A stretch of DNA of 64,000 bases from CAWGCE01 sp964480915. GTDB taxonomy: Bacteria > Planctomycetota > Planctomycetia > Pirellulales > Pirellulaceae. The notes below the pieces were generated by a model. The model was not told where the DNA came from, searched no databases, and was given only the letters and a program-made list of their open reading frames with translations. The stretch lies in assembly GCA_964480915.1 (NCBI GenBank), contig CAYZRS010000008.1:62001-126000 (forward strand), given 5' to 3'. Of this stretch, positions 51,514-60,642 are shown in pieces (position 1 is the first letter of the stretch; the number at the start of each line of letters is the position of its first letter). The translations under genes and the position numbers were made by a program.

Positions 51514-52815
51514 ATGTCAGACACGACCAATACTGAAGTCGGTAGTTACTTCATATCGAACTACCCACCTTTTTCGCAGTGGAACGAACTGCATCTACCT
51601 GAAGTGGAAGAGGCGATGGGCAAACCGCCTCGCGAGGTGCCACTGGGGCTCTACCTGCACATCCCCTTCTGCCGCAAGCGCTGCAAGTTCTGCTACTTTC
51701 GCGTCTACACCGACAAGCGGGCGGAAGAGATTGAGACTTACCTGGCAGCGTTGTCGACCGAGATCGAGCTCGTCAGTCAGTTGCCATGCATGGGCGAGCG
51801 GCCTTTTCGATTCGTCTACTTTGGCGGTGGGACGCCTTCGTTTCTTAGCTCCAAGCAGCTCGAACGATTGGTCGATCGTCTCCGGGCCAACATCAGCTGG
51901 GACCTTGCCGAAGAGGTCACCTTCGAATGTGAACCGGGGACGCTCTCAGAAACCAAAGTTCAAACACTTAAGGATTTGGGCGTCACTCGACTGAGCCTCG
52001 GGGTCGAGAACTTTGACGACAAAATCTTAGAAGCCAACGGACGCGCCCACGAATCGCCTGAGGTCTTCAAAGCGTGGGATTGGATTGCGAAAGCCGACTT
52101 TCCAAACGTAAACATCGATTTGATTGCCGGTATGGTCGGCGAGAATTGGGAGAACTGGAAAGATTGTGTTCGTCGAACGGTCGAGATGTCACCGGAGAGC
52201 GTGACGATCTATCAAATGGAACTTCCGTTCAACACGACTTATTCGAAAGATATCTTGGATCAAAAAATCGAATCACCGGTTGCCGATTGGGATACCAAGC
52301 GGGCTTGGGTTGATTACGCGTTCAATGAACTGGCTGAGCATGGTTACCAGGTGTCGAGCGCCTACACGATGATCAAAGATCCGAACAAAGTCAGCTTCAG
52401 CTATCGTGACAATCTGTGGCGAGGGTCTGACTTGTTGGCGACCGGCGTCGCCAGTTTTGGGCACATCTCTGGCGTCCATTATCAAAACCATCCCGATTGG
52501 GCCGGCTACGTCGGTGCACTGGATGAACGCCGCCTGCCGCTCAATCGAGCTTTGAAAATATCGCCCCACCAATCGCTGGTTCGCGAGATGGTGTTGTTGC
52601 TGAAGAAGGGCTATTTGCACGCGGATTACTTTCAGCAAAAATTCCGCGTCGATATTTTGGATCGCTGGGCGGGCGCTTGGAAGCAGTTCGCCGAAGATGG
52701 CCTGCTCCACGTGACCGACGAGGGAATCGAACTGACACGGCAAGGCTTGCTACAAGTCGACGGATTGCTGCCGGCATTCTTTGAGCCCGAGCATCGGGGA
52801 GTCCGGTATACATGA
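51514..52815 (+). CDS. HemN/HemW-like radical SAM enzyme
   Basis: A 433-residue radical SAM protein of the coproporphyrinogen-oxidase-like family. The motif HIPFCRKRCKFCYF places the cluster Cys at 53, 57 and 60; FVYFGGGTPSFLSS and VTFECEPGTLSETKVQTLKD follow, then NVNIDLIAGMVGENWENWK and the HemW-like C-terminal winged region (LVREMVLLLKKGYLHADYFQ). HemN/HemW enzymes decarboxylate coproporphyrinogen or carry heme. The stop overlaps the start of the lipoyl-domain gene by four bases (ATGA). Function is open; heme synthesis or lipoyl-dependent chemistry are both possible. Confidence 0.88.
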   Translation: MSDTTNTEVGSYFISNYPPFSQWNELHLPEVEEAMGKPPREVPLGLYLHIPFCRKRCKFCYFRVYTDKRAEEIETYLAALSTEIELVSQLPCMGERPFRFVYFGGGTPSFLSSKQLERLVDRLRANISWDLAEEVTFECEPGTLSETKVQTLKDLGVTRLSLGVENFDDKILEANGRAHESPEVFKAWDWIAKADFPNVNIDLIAGMVGENWENWKDCVRRTVEMSPESVTIYQMELPFNTTYSKDILDQKIESPVADWDTKRAWVDYAFNELAEHGYQVSSAYTMIKDPNKVSFSYRDNLWRGSDLLATGVASFGHISGVHYQNHPDWAGYVGALDERRLPLNRALKISPHQSLVREMVLLLKKGYLHADYFQQKFRVDILDRWAGAWKQFAEDGLLHVTDEGIELTRQGLLQVDGLLPAFFEPEHRGVRYT

Positions 52816-53297
52816 GCGCTCCGCAAGGCGAAGAGCTCACGTTCATGATGGGCGAGTTCGAGGCTCAATTTCCAACCGATCGACGGTATTGTAAGAATCA
52901 TATGTGGGCGCAGCCGCTCGATGCGGAATCGGCGCAGCCGTCACGTTTTCGCTTTGGTTTCACCGCCTATGCCGTTCGTCTGTTGCAGGATGTCTACTTC
53001 CTTGACTGGACGATCGATGAGAACGCAGCGGTCGCAGAGAAAGCCGACATGGGGTCGATCGAAAGCAAGAAGGCAGAGAGCGATCTGTTTGCGCCGATGA
53101 CCGGTACGGTCGATGCCTTCAATCAGGGACTGTTGAAAGACCCCTCGTTGATCAACGTCGACAAATACGATCGCGGGTGGCTTTTTGCCATGACGGGGCA
53201 GGGGGGGAACCTAATCAGCCCGGCCGAATATCTTGACCATCTCGCCGCTGTCTGGGAAGTGACTCAGAAGACGATCAAAGGCCAGCTGAATTCTTAG
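52812..53297 (+). CDS. GcvH-like lipoyl-domain protein
   Basis: A 161-residue protein closely resembling the glycine-cleavage H protein: RFGFTAYAVRLLQDVYFLDW, GSIESKKAESDLFAPMTGTV, LLKDPSLINVDKYDRGWLFA. The lipoyl attachment Lys should be Lys87, in ESKKA (GcvH has ESVKA). It is about 30 residues longer than GcvH at both ends. The start codon overlaps the HemN-like gene's stop in an ATGA, a sign of tight translational coupling. GcvP and GcvT are not in the window. The protein may be a dedicated lipoyl carrier for the upstream radical SAM enzyme. Confidence 0.85.
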   Translation: MSAPQGEELTFMMGEFEAQFPTDRRYCKNHMWAQPLDAESAQPSRFRFGFTAYAVRLLQDVYFLDWTIDENAAVAEKADMGSIESKKAESDLFAPMTGTVDAFNQGLLKDPSLINVDKYDRGWLFAMTGQGGNLISPAEYLDHLAAVWEVTQKTIKGQLNS

Positions 53298-53329
53298 TGG
53301 CAGTCGTTGCTGGTCACTGGTAACGCGAT

Positions 53330-54721
53330 TCATCGCGAAAGTTTCAGACTTGACCGCCGCTGACGATGCGGCCGACGTTTGTTCGGCGAATTGTCGACGA
53401 TCGGAAAGTACATCTCGAACATGGTACCGGCTGAGCTCGACTTGACATCCACGTAGCCGCCGACATCCTTGACGATGCCGTATACGATGGACAGTCCGAG
53501 CCCCGATCCACTACGGGCCATGATCTTGCCCGAAAAGAAAGGTTCGAAGATGCGATGGATGTGCTCGGGACGGATGCCGCCACCATTATCGCGCACGCGA
53601 ATGATCGCGTAATTGCCGGGTGGCACCTCTTCATAGCCACATTTCGCTTGTTCAAACTGGGCGTCAAAGACGTCCAGGCAGATTTCTCCAACGCCATTCA
53701 ATTCGTCAAAGGCGTTTGCAACCAAATTCATGACGACTCGTTCCAGAGCGGTCTGATTCGCAAGGATGGTGGCCTCCGTTGTCACCGATGTCTGCCAGAG
53801 GACATTGGGAGCATGTTCTCTGGTTGTCTTGAACGTCATGGAAGTCAAGTATTCGCGGACCGCGGTAGGAAGGTCGATGATCGTTTCGATCTTGCGCCCC
53901 CTACGAGCTAGTGTGAGTAGATCACCAATCACATCGGAAGCTTTCCAGGCGGCGACCTCAATTTCTTTGACGAGCGCGTGAGTGGACTGCGACTCGGTCA
54001 GCTCGTCGAGTACTAGTTCGGTGTAGGAGACGATTGGACAGATAATATTGTTCAGATCGTGTGCGACGCCACCCGCCATGAGGCCTAGGCTCTCCATGCG
54101 CTCCGATCTGGCGAGTCGTGACTGCAATTCGATCCGTTTGGCGGTCTCATTTGCCAGGCGTTGGTGCCCCAGGCAGGCACTAATCGAATTGCCAAACTTT
54201 CGAAACACGGTGATGTTCTTGCTCAATTCCGCCTGAGAGTAGCATTCGTCTCGATGCTTTTGAACGCAAAGGACAAAACCGAGATTGGGTAAGCGGAAAA
54301 GTGACGCAAGCCCTCGGTCGCCCAACTGGAGTGCGTCCCCCAAGAAAAAATCTCCAAGCTCTGAAACCGGACAACTCAAGGCGCCTTCGCTCATCAGCTT
54401 TTCATGACGTGGGTCGGAGCAGAGTACTTTGGCCGAATCGATCGCGAGTGAAGGGGACGCAAAGGCACAGCGAAAGAAAATGTGGCCCTGGTCGGTCGAG
54501 CGGTCGTCTGATTCGAAAACCGATTCGTCTAGTAGCAGTACACACTGAGTCAAATCACGACGTGACATGATGCAATCGAAGAACGCTTCGCAATTGCTAT
54601 TGAGTTCCAGTGAAGTGCCGATTGCTAGTGACAATTCGTAGAGTACGGAAATCGTGTTCGTCAGTGATTCGTCGGTTTCCGTCACGCAAACGCCCCCACA
54701 ACTGTGGTGTTGTTCAGCCAT
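53330..54721 (-). CDS. Sensor histidine kinase
   Basis: A 463-residue cytoplasmic-looking histidine kinase. The N-terminal 195 residues form a GAF-like or unknown sensor region without membrane helices. The H-box VAHDLNNIICPIVSYTEL puts the phosphoacceptor at about His221. The ATPase core follows: LERVVMNLVANAFDEL (N-box), IIRVRDNGGGIRPEHI (G1), FEPFFSG and SGSGLGLSIVYGIV. The start codon lies 40 bases inside the end of the FIST gene, so the two are translationally coupled: FIST is the probable signal input. No response regulator is within the window. Confidence 0.92.
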   Translation of the reverse strand: MAEQHHSCGGVCVTETDESLTNTISVLYELSLAIGTSLELNSNCEAFFDCIMSRRDLTQCVLLLDESVFESDDRSTDQGHIFFRCAFASPSLAIDSAKVLCSDPRHEKLMSEGALSCPVSELGDFFLGDALQLGDRGLASLFRLPNLGFVLCVQKHRDECYSQAELSKNITVFRKFGNSISACLGHQRLANETAKRIELQSRLARSERMESLGLMAGGVAHDLNNIICPIVSYTELVLDELTESQSTHALVKEIEVAAWKASDVIGDLLTLARRGRKIETIIDLPTAVREYLTSMTFKTTREHAPNVLWQTSVTTEATILANQTALERVVMNLVANAFDELNGVGEICLDVFDAQFEQAKCGYEEVPPGNYAIIRVRDNGGGIRPEHIHRIFEPFFSGKIMARSGSGLGLSIVYGIVKDVGGYVDVKSSSAGTMFEMYFPIVDNSPNKRRPHRQRRSSLKLSR

Positions 54722-55821
54722 TCTGGGAAACCGCCACCCACAGAAGCAATTTCACCACGAGCCATGGCGCCGATCAGGTCGACATCTCCCAAGTTGGATA
54801 ATCCAAATTCGAGGGCTGCAAGCTCTTTGGCAAATTCGGCGCCGAGGAATTGTCGACGTGACATGCAATCGAAGACGAATTTGTGCTGAGCTGTCGTGCC
54901 AAGCTGGCGACTGCAAGATTCGGCAGCAGCGCTGGCTGCTGAAATTAGGTCGCGAGGCTTGCCGGCTGAGATATGGAGAACCGCATTGGGTGGGACACCG
55001 CCAATGACAACGAGGCCACCTTCCGGTGTGACCGCAATCGGCAACCGAATCAGCTCCTCGGTGCCCTCCTTGATGATCCCGAAAGGGTAGGCGATGCCGA
55101 CATCGCGTAAGTCATCCGATGAAATCACTCGGCCGGACAATTCAGTGATCAGTCGCCGGTAAACGTCAAAATCCGGCTCCCAATTGAGTTCATGCACTAT
55201 GTTCTTTTCAGTCTTCGTCGCGACGAAAGGTCCGACCGATCGTTTCCAGCCGTGCCTAGCATTAACGCAGCAGTCGCCACCGACGGCGCCCAACACGACC
55301 GCGTTTTCTTGAAGGCCCTCTTCGGCGGTGAATACGCAGGGAAGGCAGCCCCTCTCATACGAGCCGGCACCCGCCCCAAGGTATTGCCAACCGTTTCCAA
55401 ATGTATGATGCAGACGATTCAAGAAGTAGGTCAGCTCGCCACAGTCAGCGTCAGCAAATATCAGCACGGTTCCTTGCTGCTGTTGCTGGGCTGCGAAAAT
55501 ACTCTCAAAGCGGACATTGCGTTCGTCAATGCTTTTTATAAGTATTGGTGGAGCGATACAATCAAGGTGAGAGATGACATAGCCGGAGCTTGACGTTTCT
55601 CGGCCGGACATGATTTCAGGAAAAATAGCGCCGAAACATGAAGTGTTAAGGCCACGTATCGTTGCCAACAAACCGTCCAGTTCCTCTGCGCTGTCTTCAC
55701 CTGCAAACAGTAAGAGCGTTTGCGACCGACTCGTGTGCCGCGCCGCCTGAATAACGGCGTTCTTGTTAAAGTAGAATGTCACTGTGTTCTTTGTCCGACG
55801 CCTTGTTCTGATGTAACACAT
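54682..55821 (-). CDS. FIST domain sensor protein
   Basis: A 379-residue soluble protein with the FIST N and C domains. Features: KNAVIQAARHTSRSQTLLLF near the N-terminus, GLLATIRGLNTSCFGAIFPE, GTVLIFADADCGELTYFLNR and GDCCVNARHGWKRSVGPFVA, and a C-terminal region with GLVVIGGVPPNAVLHISAGK and VFDCMSRRQFLGAEFAKELA. FIST proteins sense small ligands, probably amino acids, and pass the signal to partner kinases or chemoreceptors. It overlaps the histidine kinase by 40 bases on the minus strand. The coupling supports a two-protein sensor system. Confidence 0.87.
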   Translation of the reverse strand: MCYIRTRRRTKNTVTFYFNKNAVIQAARHTSRSQTLLLFAGEDSAEELDGLLATIRGLNTSCFGAIFPEIMSGRETSSSGYVISHLDCIAPPILIKSIDERNVRFESIFAAQQQQQGTVLIFADADCGELTYFLNRLHHTFGNGWQYLGAGAGSYERGCLPCVFTAEEGLQENAVVLGAVGGDCCVNARHGWKRSVGPFVATKTEKNIVHELNWEPDFDVYRRLITELSGRVISSDDLRDVGIAYPFGIIKEGTEELIRLPIAVTPEGGLVVIGGVPPNAVLHISAGKPRDLISAASAAAESCSRQLGTTAQHKFVFDCMSRRQFLGAEFAKELAALEFGLSNLGDVDLIGAMARGEIASVGGGFPEWLNNTTVVGAFA

Positions 55822-56274
55822 TACAGAGCGGCCAATGACTAGACCATGTCATTTCGAGTTGCTTTTATGAAAATGTGCCAACTTGTGTTCTGAATGACGC
55901 AACAGCTTGTGGAGTGGTGACGGGTGAAGCCAAAGACAATGTCTAGAAGTTGTCATCACCCCCCGGTTGAGCCGGAGGGAATCCCCGGTGTTTCATCCGA
56001 ACGGATGTGCGATTCCAGCCACGACCGGCCAATGGAAGGCGGCGAGGGTCGTTGATTTCGTCTGCTTGCCGTCGGTTGGGCTCATTCGCACGGAATTCGC
56101 ACGGGCAACACAACTTGATGGAAACGTAGATTCGCGTCTTGGTGCGCATGGAAATCGAGTACTCCAACGGCCTTCACGACGAACGGGAAGCGGCGCTGGT
56201 TCGCTGGAGGCGCCCTGCGCTATCGTCATGTTTGTTGGCTTGGGTCGGACTGCCTTGGGCCGGACGGCCATGCG
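55822..56274. other. Gene-free interval between the FIST and dockerin/PEP-CTERM genes
   Basis: About 450 bases. Weak frames exist on both strands (a 103-codon one at 55967-56278 on the plus strand and a 74-codon one at 55943-56167 on the minus strand), but neither has a credible composition or ribosome site. The left part should hold the promoter of the FIST-kinase operon; no hexamers were convincing. Confidence 0.4.
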
Positions 56275-57543
56275 CTAACGATGGACACGCCGCAACCAGA
56301 TGAAGCATGCGAGCCCGATTAACGGGAAGCTGCCGGTGCCTTCCGGTACCGCGCTGAACGCATCGGACGATTGAAATTTGAATGAGTTCCAAGTCAAGAA
56401 GTCCGGGCCATCGACCACCCCGTCAGCATTGAAGTCGCCACGACACCACTCGGCGATATTCTCGAATTTGTTTTCGTTCCAGACGAGAAAATCCTGGCCG
56501 TCCACCACGCCGTCGAGATTGGCATCGCCCGGTAAGAAGGGCGCCCCGATCGTGGCATTGCCGGCGCCGGCCAACCACTCGTCGCGGTCCAAGAGATCGA
56601 CGATGCCGTCTCCATTGAAATCGAGACAAACGTCGAATATCCCTTGGGCGATGGCGGAAATTAGCTGGTCAATGTCTGCACAGGTGAACGAGCCGTCGTT
56701 GTCGATATCGAAATCGGCCATCGCGACATGGCCTGCGGAAAATAGCAAGGCGTTCGCGATTAGCTTCGGCGTGTCGCTGTTGAGCTCGTAGTAACCATCG
56801 GCCACCAGATTCGAGACCGGGTGAAATCCCAATTCGACTCGATTCGGATGGAGGTCGCTGACCGCGACCGCCGTTTTTCCATCTTCCCACAGTGCTAGTT
56901 TTCGTGCGCCTGGTTCGAGCGCCGTTGTTGTCGGTCGGTAACCGCCCCAGAGGCCTCCCGTATTGAATCTTCCGAGCGCTAGCCGCACGTCCGAGATTCC
57001 ATCAAAGATCGGATGGGCTGGTTCCAACGGTGGTGCCATGACGGCGTGATCGGTGGCGATTCCGCTGACGGTTGTTCCCTGAGTGAATCCACCCATCGGC
57101 GGAATGATATTGTAGCCATCCGTAATCCAACGACCTTGCAAATAGCGGTCGGCGTTGGTGCTTGTATTGGCAAACACGGCTTGAACCATGCCACGCCCGG
57201 TGTCGACGTAATCGGCGAGCACGTTTCCGAGCGCGATGGCGTCGTCGTTGCTGTCGTTGGACCAGTGAATGACCGCATCGTAAGCGAGCAGATCGCTCAA
57301 CGTGGGGGTGCCGGTACCAAAGCGAGTCGTCGAAATAATATCGATCGTGCCAAAGCGGCCATCATCGTCCAGCACATCGCGAAGGTCGGTGAACCGCTCA
57401 CTCATGATGTTACTGTTCGTCGCCGCGGCAACGATCGCCACATTCGGTGCGGAGCTAATAGCGGCCAAACAGTTTGACCAGGCGCCTAAAGTAGCCGCCG
57501 AAATGGCCAGCACGAAAAGTCGGTTCACTGAATGTTTGGTCAC
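56275..57543 (-). CDS. Exported protein with dockerin-like repeats and PEP-CTERM tail
   Basis: A 422-residue protein from GTG 57543, chosen for its strong ribosome site (AGGGAG, seven bases ahead) and its signal peptide (VNRLFVLAISAATLGAWSNC, cleavage near LAAIS). The longest frame begins 111 codons upstream at 57876, overlapping the divergent gene at 57805, and is not credible. The middle has no named domain (NVAIVAAATNSNIMSERFTD; YDAVIHWSNDSNDDAIALGN, a ThuA-like pattern of date/time-string proteins). C-terminal dockerin motifs (DNDGSFTCADIDQLI; GDANLDGVVDGQDFLVWNEN; GDFNADGVVDGPDFLTWNSF) precede a PEP-CTERM tail, VPEGTGSFPLIGLACFIWLR. Substrate unknown. Confidence 0.78.
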   Translation of the reverse strand: MTKHSVNRLFVLAISAATLGAWSNCLAAISSAPNVAIVAAATNSNIMSERFTDLRDVLDDDGRFGTIDIISTTRFGTGTPTLSDLLAYDAVIHWSNDSNDDAIALGNVLADYVDTGRGMVQAVFANTSTNADRYLQGRWITDGYNIIPPMGGFTQGTTVSGIATDHAVMAPPLEPAHPIFDGISDVRLALGRFNTGGLWGGYRPTTTALEPGARKLALWEDGKTAVAVSDLHPNRVELGFHPVSNLVADGYYELNSDTPKLIANALLFSAGHVAMADFDIDNDGSFTCADIDQLISAIAQGIFDVCLDFNGDGIVDLLDRDEWLAGAGNATIGAPFLPGDANLDGVVDGQDFLVWNENKFENIAEWCRGDFNADGVVDGPDFLTWNSFKFQSSDAFSAVPEGTGSFPLIGLACFIWLRRVHR

Positions 57544-57804
57544 GACGCATCTCCCTCTTGATTCGAGTTTAGAATTCGCTTCGTCGATTTTTGCTCTGCT
57601 TCGTTTGACCTCTCGTCTGCCGCTGCCTCGCTTCTCAGGTGACATGCAACCCGTTCCATCAGTGTAAGCGAAGTGCTCTCTCCATTCATGCCTGGCCGGA
57701 ACATCGTGAGTGATATTTACTGCTTCTTTGTTAAAAACAAGTGCTTCAATCGAGTCTGGTTCCTGTGTTAAAGTGAGGCAACACTTCAAAATCTGGGGGT
57801 TCTC

Positions 57805-59367
57805 ATGAATCGCATGGTCCGATGGAGCTGCGTCGTTTTGGCCGGATGTCTTGCTGCGAGCCTGGCGATGGCTCAATCGATCGAACCGGCGATTTTCGTC
57901 ACCAACAATGTGGGCGATTCGATCACCTCATTGGCCGTCAATGGTGACGGAAGCCTGTCCTTCATGAACACGTTTACGACCGGCGAATCGCCGCAGGCGA
58001 TTTCGCTGAGCCCCAATGGCCGCTTCCTGGCCGTTGGCCACGGGACGATTTCCAGCACCACCGAGGAACTGCGTATCTTCGAAGTCAATTCGGATGCAAC
58101 GCTTACGCCGCGGTTAACGACGCTTGTCCCTGATTCACCGCTGGACGCACTGTGGCTCAGTGACACGATCTTAGCCGTGCCGGAAACCGATACGAGCTCC
58201 AGTACGATTCGTACCTACCATTTCGATGATCTGGGCAATGCGCTGGTGGAAGTCGACGTTGCAGCAACCGGTGGATTTGCAACCAGCCTGACCAAATCGG
58301 CCGATGGACAACGTCTCTTCACGAATGATTCGTTCGGCTCCCTTTCTTCTCTGACGGTAGACGCTGCCGGGCAAATGACCTTAATCGAGACCGAACCGAT
58401 CAGTCTTTTTGCGGTCCACGTCGATTTGACGAATGATGGGAAATTTCTCTACGCGTCAAGCGGCATCAGCGGTGGCGGCAACGCCATTCAAGCGTACAGC
58501 GTTGACGCGGGGGGGATGCTCGACATTCTCCCCAACAGCCCGTTTACTTCGCCGGGTGAGTCTCCGAAAGTTACTGCTGTAACGGGTGATGATCGAGTCT
58601 TGGTTGCGGGGCACGGTAGCGACGCCAGTATCTGGAGCTTCACCCGCGATCTCGCAACAGGAGCACTGACGTCGACCGGCCATCTGTTTGACGTTGGCAG
58701 TCAGGGGTCGCTTGGTGACTTGACGATCATGGGGGATCTGATGTTTGTGACGGACGAGTCGACATTTGGCGACGGCATTGCCGGTGTCTATTCGTTCCGC
58801 ATCAATGCTGACGGCAGTTTTACTCAGTTGGGGCCGGTCGTCGATACGCAGGGCACGCGGCCCGAATACATCGCCGCTTGGTCGGGGCTCAATTCACTCG
58901 TGTGTGACTTCGATGGGGACAGTGATTGTGATCTTGCCGATTTGAATTCGATGTTGACCGAAGGGCCCATCGATGCCGGCGTCGTGACCAGCCCAGGCGT
59001 CAATGATCAGTATGATCTGGATGGTGATGGATCGATCACGCTGAGCGACTTGGCCGAATGGCTGGCGTTGGCGGCGACCGAGAACGGCCTCGCATCGCCG
59101 TACAAGCTGGGCGATGCCAATTTGGATGGTACGGTGAATGGCGCCGATTTCTTGGCTTGGAATGCCAACAAGTTTGCGAGCTCGCTCCAATGGGATCAGG
59201 GTGACTTCAATGGCGATGGTGAAGTGAACGGAGCCGATTTTTTGGCCTGGAATGCCAACAAATTCACCTCGTCGGATACGGTCTCAACGGTGCCGGAGCC
59301 GGGCTGCGGATGGCTGTTCACGTTGCTCCTGCTGGCGATTGCCCGATCCGCAAGGCGAATCGTCTAG
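57805..59367 (+). CDS. Exported lactonase-like beta-propeller with dockerin repeats and PEP-CTERM tail
   Basis: A 520-residue protein. A signal peptide (MVRWSCVVLAGCLAASLAMA) is followed by a seven-bladed propeller of the 3-carboxymuconate-cyclase/6-phosphogluconolactonase type: IFVTNNVGDSITSLAVNGDG, GESPQAISLSPNGRFLAVGH, TSLTKSADGQRLFTNDSFGS and LGDLTIMGDLMFVTDESTFG. Dockerin-like repeats come next (DFDGDSDCDLADLNSML; GDANLDGTVNGADFLAWNAN; GDFNGDGEVNGADFLAWNAN), and the tail VPEPGCGWLFTLLLLAIARS is a PEP-CTERM signal with a basic end. It is divergent from the gene at 57543. The propeller may bind or hydrolyse a lactone, but no active-site set is proven. Confidence 0.85.
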   Translation: MNRMVRWSCVVLAGCLAASLAMAQSIEPAIFVTNNVGDSITSLAVNGDGSLSFMNTFTTGESPQAISLSPNGRFLAVGHGTISSTTEELRIFEVNSDATLTPRLTTLVPDSPLDALWLSDTILAVPETDTSSSTIRTYHFDDLGNALVEVDVAATGGFATSLTKSADGQRLFTNDSFGSLSSLTVDAAGQMTLIETEPISLFAVHVDLTNDGKFLYASSGISGGGNAIQAYSVDAGGMLDILPNSPFTSPGESPKVTAVTGDDRVLVAGHGSDASIWSFTRDLATGALTSTGHLFDVGSQGSLGDLTIMGDLMFVTDESTFGDGIAGVYSFRINADGSFTQLGPVVDTQGTRPEYIAAWSGLNSLVCDFDGDSDCDLADLNSMLTEGPIDAGVVTSPGVNDQYDLDGDGSITLSDLAEWLALAATENGLASPYKLGDANLDGTVNGADFLAWNANKFASSLQWDQGDFNGDGEVNGADFLAWNANKFTSSDTVSTVPEPGCGWLFTLLLLAIARSARRIV

Positions 59368-59481
59368 TGCAGCCGTGAATTTTGGCCGGCGCGTTGACAG
59401 AATGGTCCGTCCACTGGGAAACTGACGGTCAGCCGACGAACGTCCCGTCGCTTCACGATACTCCGTCCTGGCACCACTACC

Positions 59482-60582
59482 ATGGCCCGTCGCTTATCCG
59501 TCGTCATTTCTCAAGGGCAGAGCCAAAATCCGATCAAGCGGACTTTGGAAGAAGAGGTCGTCACCGGGCTGATGCTCGAACCAAACGTCGACGTCACCGT
59601 GATTCCCCACCTCTACGATTTGTCACCCGAAGGAACTGGCGTCTTAGCTCTTGCCGGCATTTCGAGTGACATCGTTGTCATCTCGTGGCTCTTTGAACGA
59701 GCCGCCCGCTGGACGCTCGACCGCAACGGCATCCGTGGCCAAGTTGGCTACACGGAATTGGCCACCCGCGATGAGGACGACGAAGACGATGAGGAGATGG
59801 AAAAAGCCGATGCCGAAGAGGCCGGTCAGGATGAGCCGGCTCGGGTTGGTGATTCGCGCGAGATACCTGCGAGGAAAATTTTCTGTCTCGAGCTTTCCAA
59901 CAGCACGACCGCGGAAGAGGTCTTGGTGGAAGTTCGTCGCATCGCCGGTGAACTATCGACCGATGTCGTGCAGTTGATGGATTGGGTGGGAGGCAAGCCG
60001 TCAGCCGAATCGCTGCAGCGGTTTGCAACACCGACCAATGACACCGCGCTCAGTGCGGGCGGTGAACTGGAAGCGAACGCTGCGTTGGAAGCGAATGGTC
60101 CGCTGCAGCGCATTGAAGAGCCGGCCGATCGACGTTGGTACCCGGTGATCGACTTCAGCCGCTGTACGAACTGCATGGAGTGCATCGACTTCTGCCTGTT
60201 TGGCGTCTATGGCGTCGATGGAGCGGAAACGATCTTAGTGGAACAGCCGGACAGCTGCCGCAAGGGCTGTCCTGCCTGTAGCCGTGTCTGCCCTGAGAAT
60301 GCGATCATGTTCCCGCAGCACAAGACGCCGGCAATTGCGGGGGCTCCGGTTGCGCTGGGGAGCCTGAAGATCGATCTGTCCAAGTTATTTGGCGCGCCCG
60401 ATGTGGACGCCGTGGAAGTGGCGGCAAAAGAGCGAGACGAACAGCTCCTGCTCGCCGGGCGCGAAGCGGTCGGACTTACCGTGGGCATCCCGGACGTCGC
60501 AAAACGACAAGCCGATCGCCCCGCCGAACAACGAGACGACCTCGACGACCTGATCGACGGCCTCGATGATCTCGACCTCTAA
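59482..60582 (+). CDS. Ferredoxin-type 4Fe-4S protein with an unknown N-terminal domain
   Basis: A 366-residue protein. Near residues 228-275 it has a two-cluster ferredoxin module: FSRCTNCMECIDFCLFGVYG and then CRKGCPACSRVCPENAIMFP, with eight Cys in the usual spacing. About 120 N-terminal residues are an alpha/beta domain (MARRLSVVISQGQSQNPIKR; LALAGISSDIVVISWLFERA) without an obvious match. A highly acidic segment (EDDEDDEEMEKADAEEAGQD) separates the two. The C-terminus is acidic and helical. It reads with the FMN reductase gene downstream (60 bases), so electron transfer between the two is a reasonable inference. Cytoplasmic; no signal peptide. Confidence 0.8.
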   Translation: MARRLSVVISQGQSQNPIKRTLEEEVVTGLMLEPNVDVTVIPHLYDLSPEGTGVLALAGISSDIVVISWLFERAARWTLDRNGIRGQVGYTELATRDEDDEDDEEMEKADAEEAGQDEPARVGDSREIPARKIFCLELSNSTTAEEVLVEVRRIAGELSTDVVQLMDWVGGKPSAESLQRFATPTNDTALSAGGELEANAALEANGPLQRIEEPADRRWYPVIDFSRCTNCMECIDFCLFGVYGVDGAETILVEQPDSCRKGCPACSRVCPENAIMFPQHKTPAIAGAPVALGSLKIDLSKLFGAPDVDAVEVAAKERDEQLLLAGREAVGLTVGIPDVAKRQADRPAEQRDDLDDLIDGLDDLDL

Positions 60583-60642
60583 TCGCTCACCATCAAACCG
60601 AATCTCGATCAAATGATCGAGAAGAAATTCAAGGAGGAATGG

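Noticed and set aside
55967..56278. A 103-codon plus-strand frame between FIST and the dockerin gene
   Set aside because: Arg/Gly/Cys-rich, no ribosome site and no domain; it runs into the antisense end of the next gene.
57544..57876. Upstream extension of the dockerin protein to 57876
   Set aside because: It adds 111 codons without a signal peptide and overlaps the divergent gene at 57805; the GTG at 57543 has a strong ribosome site and a signal peptide.
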